From the NCBI RefSeq assembly GCF_000013625.1, contig NC_009659.1, positions 2,480,001 to 2,544,000 on the forward strand: a stretch of 64,000 nucleotides of DNA. Reading direction: 5' to 3'. This document shows, in pieces, positions 59,566 to 64,000 of this stretch; the first letter of the stretch is position 1; the number at the start of each line of letters is the position of its first letter. The notes beneath the pieces are model-generated. The model was not told the origin of the DNA and did no database searches. It was given only the letters and a program-made list of their open reading frames with translations. Both the position numbers and the translations under genes were made by a program. This DNA comes from Janthinobacterium sp. Marseille. GTDB lineage: Bacteria > Pseudomonadota > Gammaproteobacteria > Burkholderiales > Burkholderiaceae_D.

Positions 59566-60857
59566 TGGATAGATGCCGATGACTGACTAAATGCACGTTC
59601 AAACTCTGACTTTTGAACTGCCATCAACAAGCACAGGGATAACAGCGCCACCAGGACCTGGGCAATGGCAGCGCCGGTTGCCCCAAGCCACATGCAAAGC
59701 GGATAGCCGATCGCGAAAGAAATCATCGTTGTAATAACAACGATCCAGGTAACTCTCTTTATGATCCCAGCACCGAGCATCGCCGCCCCCATAATGGCAT
59801 AAGACGACCAAATCACATATTTGATCATCAGGATACTTAAGTACCCTACAAAACCATCATATTTTTCGCCAAAGAACCATATTTGCAGTACCCAGGCTAC
59901 GCCTAAAGTCACGCATGCGACTACCAAACTTAACGCTATCATTTTCTTGATCCAGCTACGCAAGTACAACGTGAAGGCAGAGGGGTCCGACAGCATATTC
60001 GTAAATTTCGGGGTAATAACTGCCTGGATCGAACCTGTCAGTGTGGCAGCGCCAAGAAAGAAAACTGATGCCAGCGAGTATCGACCGACCTCGGCTCGGT
60101 CAACACCTACAAAGTCCATCAGAATAAAGTCTGAGGATTGCCCTAATGTGGAAATAAAAGTACCTGCCATCCCATAGAACGCCAGGTGAAAAAATTCCGG
60201 TGGCAAGGTTGAAGAAAAATTTTTCTCCTGTGGCACCAAGGTCAGCCGAAACAACGGAATCAAGCCCACATAAGTCACAATCAATGTGGCAAACAAGAAA
60301 CCATACAATCCCCACTTATATGCAGCAATGACGACAAGAAAAACCGAAATTAGCTTTATGGCTGATTGATTTCTGGCCAGAGCGGAAAACTGCTGACGAG
60401 CCTGTAAAAAAACATATAGCAACCCGGTAAAAGCCAGAGCTGGCAGCAGCAGGGCATAGATTGAATAGACTTGCCCTGGATAACCTGTAATACCCCAAAA
60501 AAATGCGGTTGCGAAAAGAAGTACTAAAACCACCCCGCTGCTCGCAGCGGCAATAATCGACAATGCCTTACGAAGCATCCTCTGTTGTGCCTTGTTATCA
60601 AACAAAGGATCTGCACAAAAACGCAATATAGGGGAAGTAAGCCCTGCGCCAGCAAGAATCACGGCTACAGCCGCATAAGCCTGCGCAGTCTTCACCATGG
60701 CAAGTTCAGCAGGCATCAGAAATTTCGCGACCATGACTGTTGATCCGAAACCCAATATCTGTAGCAATATATTCATCGAAAAAACGGCCCCATAACCACC
60801 GCCAACTGCACGTCGGTATATGTCTTTAATATGAATATGAATTTGCTTATTGCTCAC
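59562..60857 (-). CDS. Wzx-like O-unit flippase
   Basis: Twelve or more hydrophobic helices, starting AVGGGYGAVFSMNILLQILGF in pieces, fit the polysaccharide transporter (MATE-like) family that flips lipid-linked O-units. I use the GTG at 60857, with AAGG 6 nt upstream; the 45 residues encoded further upstream are charged, unlike the family, and lack a start signal. Length is then 431. The 4-bp overlap with the lyase gene shows co-translation. Confidence 0.85.
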   Translation of the reverse strand: MSNKQIHIHIKDIYRRAVGGGYGAVFSMNILLQILGFGSTVMVAKFLMPAELAMVKTAQAYAAVAVILAGAGLTSPILRFCADPLFDNKAQQRMLRKALSIIAAASSGVVLVLLFATAFFWGITGYPGQVYSIYALLLPALAFTGLLYVFLQARQQFSALARNQSAIKLISVFLVVIAAYKWGLYGFLFATLIVTYVGLIPLFRLTLVPQEKNFSSTLPPEFFHLAFYGMAGTFISTLGQSSDFILMDFVGVDRAEVGRYSLASVFFLGAATLTGSIQAVITPKFTNMLSDPSAFTLYLRSWIKKMIALSLVVACVTLGVAWVLQIWFFGEKYDGFVGYLSILMIKYVIWSSYAIMGAAMLGAGIIKRVTWIVVITTMISFAIGYPLCMWLGATGAAIAQVLVALLSLCLLMAVQKSEFERAFSQSSASIQ

Positions 60858-61044
60858 TATTCGCCTTGAAATTGATAGCACCGAGGTCAAACGAACAAAA
60901 CGTCCAACCAACGAGCAGCGATCAATCGAGTTAAACCAATTAATTTTTAACCTGATTTCTCTGCAGACGAGTACGTATATCCGTTGTCTCAACTCCCCAA
61001 GTAAAATCGATTAGTTAAAATCAGATGCCCCGCCTGGAATTACA
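60858..61044. other. Spacer between flippase and glycosyltransferase genes
   Basis: The only break of over 150 bp inside the polysaccharide locus. It is AT-rich and has TTGAGA and TATACG-like boxes, but no -35/-10 pair at proper spacing and no clear terminator, so I see no defined element. Confidence 0.4.
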
Positions 61045-62091
61045 TTAAGATTTAAAGCCGACGTCTCTATAAATATCGAGAAGGTTCTTTGTAACGATAT
61101 CTGCATCATGATACTTTTCCACATACATGCGACTCCGATAACCTAAATCTACACGTAGGTTCGGATAAAGAATCAGTTCTTTTAATTTCTCATAAAGAGT
61201 ATCCGGATTTGTATTAACGAGTGGCAAATCATATGGATATTCGGAGATAAAATCAGGACGAATATAAGTCAGCGTAGGCTTGCCAGCAGCCATTGATTCA
61301 ACTGCAGTGACTCCATAGGTGCCACATAAAAGTTCATCAACATAAATGTCACAAGCGGCAATTTCGTCATACATCTGCGCTTGAGTAAGTTGGCGCTTAA
61401 TTACAAATTCGAACTTATAGCCTGCTCTACGCAGTTCTTCAATCACATCAATAATTTTCTGCGTACCTTTTACCAAGTTATTGGTCGGTATATGTAAAAT
61501 TACCGGCAAACGATCTATACGTGGGCAGTTAAATGGAACAACTTTTAAATCTAACGGCTGCCTAAATACGTAGCATTTTTCGAAATAAGGCTTAACGTAG
61601 GAAATCATTTCACAATCAGTCGCAACAAAGCGAATGTATTGCGAAATCGATTTGAGATAAGACCGAATCTGTTCGTCTCTGCGCTCATCCAAAGGTTTAA
61701 AAAAATACGGATTCTTAGCACGGGCCTCGCTGATGATTCGAGCATCACTCCCACCAAAACTCATAATCATCGGTATTTTTCTGCTAGCCAGCATTCTGCC
61801 TTCAAGTAAATGATGCCAGTGGCTGCGGAGTATCACGCTTCCGTGATAATGAACTAACGAACAATGCTGTGCCACCTCCACTAGAAATTTCGCTCTTTTA
61901 ACAAATTTAGTAATCTTGGCATCGTCTTTGTGAACAAGGGCTCGATCGTGTGGCAACTGCCTGCTCAAATCCTCTACATCCGAATCTTCTTGAATCACGT
62001 TCACACTGTTATACCCGGCGCGACGCAAGCCATCTGCGACCCTATAAGGCCAACCTGCGAGGCTACCGTATTGCAAAATATACTTTTTCAT
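61045..62091 (-). CDS. Glycosyltransferase of GT4 type
   Basis: The 348-residue protein starts MKKYILQYGSLAGWPYRVADG and has VILHIPTNNLVKGTQKIIDV near residue 198 and GTYGVTAVESMAAGKPTLTY near residue 258, the donor-binding part of the GT-B fold. It lies directly after the WbpG-like gene, so its acceptor or donor may involve the amidinated sugar. The stop and the next start are 2 bp apart. Confidence 0.82.
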   Translation of the reverse strand: MKKYILQYGSLAGWPYRVADGLRRAGYNSVNVIQEDSDVEDLSRQLPHDRALVHKDDAKITKFVKRAKFLVEVAQHCSLVHYHGSVILRSHWHHLLEGRMLASRKIPMIMSFGGSDARIISEARAKNPYFFKPLDERRDEQIRSYLKSISQYIRFVATDCEMISYVKPYFEKCYVFRQPLDLKVVPFNCPRIDRLPVILHIPTNNLVKGTQKIIDVIEELRRAGYKFEFVIKRQLTQAQMYDEIAACDIYVDELLCGTYGVTAVESMAAGKPTLTYIRPDFISEYPYDLPLVNTNPDTLYEKLKELILYPNLRVDLGYRSRMYVEKYHDADIVTKNLLDIYRDVGFKS

Positions 62092-62092
62092 T

Positions 62093-63241
62093 CTATTTTT
62101 GCTTAACAGTAAATTTCATATAAAAACTCTTTGGAACCAATTCAAGCTTATACATGAGCCAGAAAAAGGGGCGCAATCTTTCGAAAGTGCGTTTATATGT
62201 TTTATAGTCCTGGTAGCTTTTCTTCGGCAAATTCATCACCGCATCAAACTCAGCATCTGAATAACCCAAACGTTTTTTTACAAAATCGACCAAATCCGGT
62301 TCTATGTGAGGAGCTTCCTGCATGAGCTGCAAAGCCTCTTCCCTCGTCATCCAACCATTTCGGCAGTAGGCGGAATAGCCTGCGATGCGGAAATCCATTT
62401 TCCATCTGGTCGGGAAAAAGTAGCTGTGAACAAAAGCAGTAAAACGATTTTCCAAATGATGGCCGCCATACCATTGCCAGCCATATTCTTCAGCAAGAAG
62501 CTTCTTTGCCGCTTCTTTGTCGTAATCCATGTAATACAGTGGCCGTACCTTCTTGATCTGGCCGAATATCATCCAGCGCAAGAAATCCTTTAGCCATAAA
62601 TTAGGGAAGGTTTTAATCTTGTAGGTACCGAATTTTTTCTGAACAGATTCAATATACTTCCCGTCCATATAAACCCAACCAAGAGGCGCAACGCCTTCGG
62701 TCCGAAACGAATGCCCCTCAATCATGTACTTAACGCCGAATTTTTCGGCAGCACGATAGAGTGTGGTCGCCAAACCGATATCGGTTGGACTGTCAATATC
62801 ACGCACACCGGCTTTTAAGAATGAGCGATAGATATCGTCATATTCTTTGTTGTTCACAACAATCGTAAAAAGATCTATCCCCAACTTCTCAAGAAGATTA
62901 TGAATATTCTCGGTTGCGACTTTTGAGTTCCAAGTATTGTCAAAGTGCACCGCCAATAGTCTTAAACCCGCTGCGTGCATGGTGTGAACCAAGTAAGAGG
63001 AATCACATCCACCGCTGACACCGATGATCGCATCATACTTTTTGCCGACACCGGCCTTTTTCATGTCATCGATCATTTGCGCAAGACGACTTTGCCCCTC
63101 GGCTCCCGTAGGGTATTCCTGATTAAGTCCCTCGATCTGATGACAGTAGTTACAAACACCTTCTTCATCAAAAGAGATGTTAGGCACGGTGCTGTCATAA
63201 ATGCAGCGGGTACAAATTGTTGTGTCGGTAGAGGTACTCAT
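62093..63241 (-). CDS. N-acetyl sugar amidotransferase (WbpG/PseA-like)
   Basis: WbpG-type enzymes turn an acetamido group of a sugar into acetamidino using ammonia passed from HisH/HisF-like partners. The N-terminus has a zinc ribbon with CTRC and CNYC. The PP-loop ATPase signature IGVSGGCDSSYLVH follows at about residue 72, and HSFRTEGVAP lies further on. At 382 residues it is the usual size. It overlaps the HisF-like gene by 4 bp. Confidence 0.93.
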   Translation of the reverse strand: MSTSTDTTICTRCIYDSTVPNISFDEEGVCNYCHQIEGLNQEYPTGAEGQSRLAQMIDDMKKAGVGKKYDAIIGVSGGCDSSYLVHTMHAAGLRLLAVHFDNTWNSKVATENIHNLLEKLGIDLFTIVVNNKEYDDIYRSFLKAGVRDIDSPTDIGLATTLYRAAEKFGVKYMIEGHSFRTEGVAPLGWVYMDGKYIESVQKKFGTYKIKTFPNLWLKDFLRWMIFGQIKKVRPLYYMDYDKEAAKKLLAEEYGWQWYGGHHLENRFTAFVHSYFFPTRWKMDFRIAGYSAYCRNGWMTREEALQLMQEAPHIEPDLVDFVKKRLGYSDAEFDAVMNLPKKSYQDYKTYKRTFERLRPFFWLMYKLELVPKSFYMKFTVKQK

Positions 63242-63999
63242 TCGAATGTCTTTTCCTGCTGTTCTCTGGTAGGGAATTTTATTAATACACCAAGGTCTTT
63301 TGCCTGGAATACCGCCATACTGCCAATTGCCACAGCTGATGCACCAGCTTCATTAACTGCTGAACGCAAATGCGCTAGCTCTCCTGCGCCGCCGCATGCA
63401 ATCACTGGAATACCGACCGCACGTGTCACGTTCTGAATGAGATCCAAATCAAATCCCGACCACGTGCCGTCTTTATCAATAGAATAAAGCAATATCTCAC
63501 CGGCTCCAGCCTGTTCCATTTCTCGCGCCACTTCTACTGGTGAACGTTTGGTATCAGTTTTTCCCTGATGAGTACGGACCGTATGTTTACCGAAGAGATT
63601 CTTTTTAACGTCTAAGGTGACAACAATTGCTTGATTCCCAAACTCAGCAGCCGCTTCGCGAACGAGTTCAGGATTAGTAATTGCTGCAGCACTAAGCGAA
63701 ATTTTCTCAATGCCCAAATGATACAAACGACGCATATCGACTAAATTATCGACGCCACCGCCGTAACAGATCGGCATAAAGCATTCAGTTACCAATTTTT
63801 CCAAGGTCTCAAAATCAATGCCACGCTTCTCAGTCGTAGCGGTGATATCAATCAGCAGCAACTCGTCTACTTCTTTTTGGTTAAATATCCGGACCGCATT
63901 GACGGGGTCACCGATATAGGTCGGCTTCTTAAACTGTACGGTTTTAACCAAAGCACCTTGATCCATCAACAAACAAGGCATCACGCGAATAGCCAGCAT
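63238..63999 (-). CDS. HisF-like ammonia-channel partner (HisF2/WbuZ)
   Basis: This TIM-barrel protein resembles the imidazole glycerol phosphate synthase cyclase subunit, with RVMPCLLMDQGALVKTV at the start, IDITATTEKRG, VVTLDVKK and ACGGAGELAHLRSAVNEAGA. The catalytic Asp of normal HisF (in CLDVKDG) is replaced in CLLMDQG, as in the WbuZ group that only passes ammonia. With the WbpG-like gene beside it, it serves sugar amidination. The start is the ATG one base from the window edge; the HisH-like glutaminase gene should be beyond it. Confidence 0.9.
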   Translation of the reverse strand: MLAIRVMPCLLMDQGALVKTVQFKKPTYIGDPVNAVRIFNQKEVDELLLIDITATTEKRGIDFETLEKLVTECFMPICYGGGVDNLVDMRRLYHLGIEKISLSAAAITNPELVREAAAEFGNQAIVVTLDVKKNLFGKHTVRTHQGKTDTKRSPVEVAREMEQAGAGEILLYSIDKDGTWSGFDLDLIQNVTRAVGIPVIACGGAGELAHLRSAVNEAGASAVAIGSMAVFQAKDLGVLIKFPTREQQEKTFE

Positions 64000-64000
64000 A

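Noticed and set aside
60858..60992. N-terminal extension of the flippase gene
   Set aside because: The 45 extra residues are charged, unlike flippase N-termini, and the GTG at 60857 has AAGG at proper distance.

Overview
The window looks like the chromosome of a betaproteobacterium of the Burkholderiales, most likely Oxalobacteraceae close to Herminiimonas/Janthinobacterium. This rests on moderate GC, on the order rlmE-ftsH-folP-glmM with yhbY divergent, on carA-carB-greA followed by a DUF4149 protein, and on the general character of the proteins. The genus is inference; no 16S rRNA is present.

1-23 kb is most of a lambda-like prophage whose left end lies outside the window. It ends at tRNA-Arg(UCU) beside a tyrosine integrase. 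The leftward (minus) arm reads from the immunity region through a Cro/YdaS-like repressor, a YdaT/CII-like regulator, methylases, NinB, a homing endonuclease, NinG, O- and P-like replication genes with iterons, tiny membrane proteins and a Q-like protein. It then enters a podovirus-type packaging module: small and large terminase, a P22-like portal and a scaffold-like protein. A promoter followed at once by two terminators separates early from late genes, as in lambda pR'-tR'. The rightward (plus) arm runs from a pL-like promoter through small genes, a pentapeptide-repeat protein, an ERF annealing protein, SSB and a second HNH endonuclease to a putative excisionase and the integrase. Between the arms are a short CI-like repressor without a cleavage domain and a secreted two-gene cassette containing a staphylococcal-type nuclease. 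Five TTAGG-N4-CCTAA operator copies control both early promoters.

23-40 kb is conserved housekeeping DNA: tRNA-Arg, tRNA-Pro, glmM, folP, ftsH, rlmE, yhbY, greA, carB, carA, then an HbpS-like protein, a REC plus degenerate-GGDEF protein, an NlpC/P60 hydrolase, a patatin-like lipoprotein and a ferric-iron binding protein behind a probable Fur-controlled promoter.

40-64 kb is one long leftward surface-polysaccharide (probably O-antigen) locus. It holds dTDP-L-rhamnose genes (rfbBACD), a WbpM-like dehydratase with a WbpV-like reductase and an initiating sugar-phosphate transferase, a three-enzyme UDP-L-QuiNAc/L-FucNAc-type pathway, glycosyltransferases, Wzz-, Wzy- and Wzx-like proteins, a heparinase-like lyase, and a WbpG amidotransferase with its HisF-like partner. 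These would together make, assemble, flip and polymerise a rhamnose- and amino-sugar-containing repeat unit with an amidino group. The locus continues to the right of the window.
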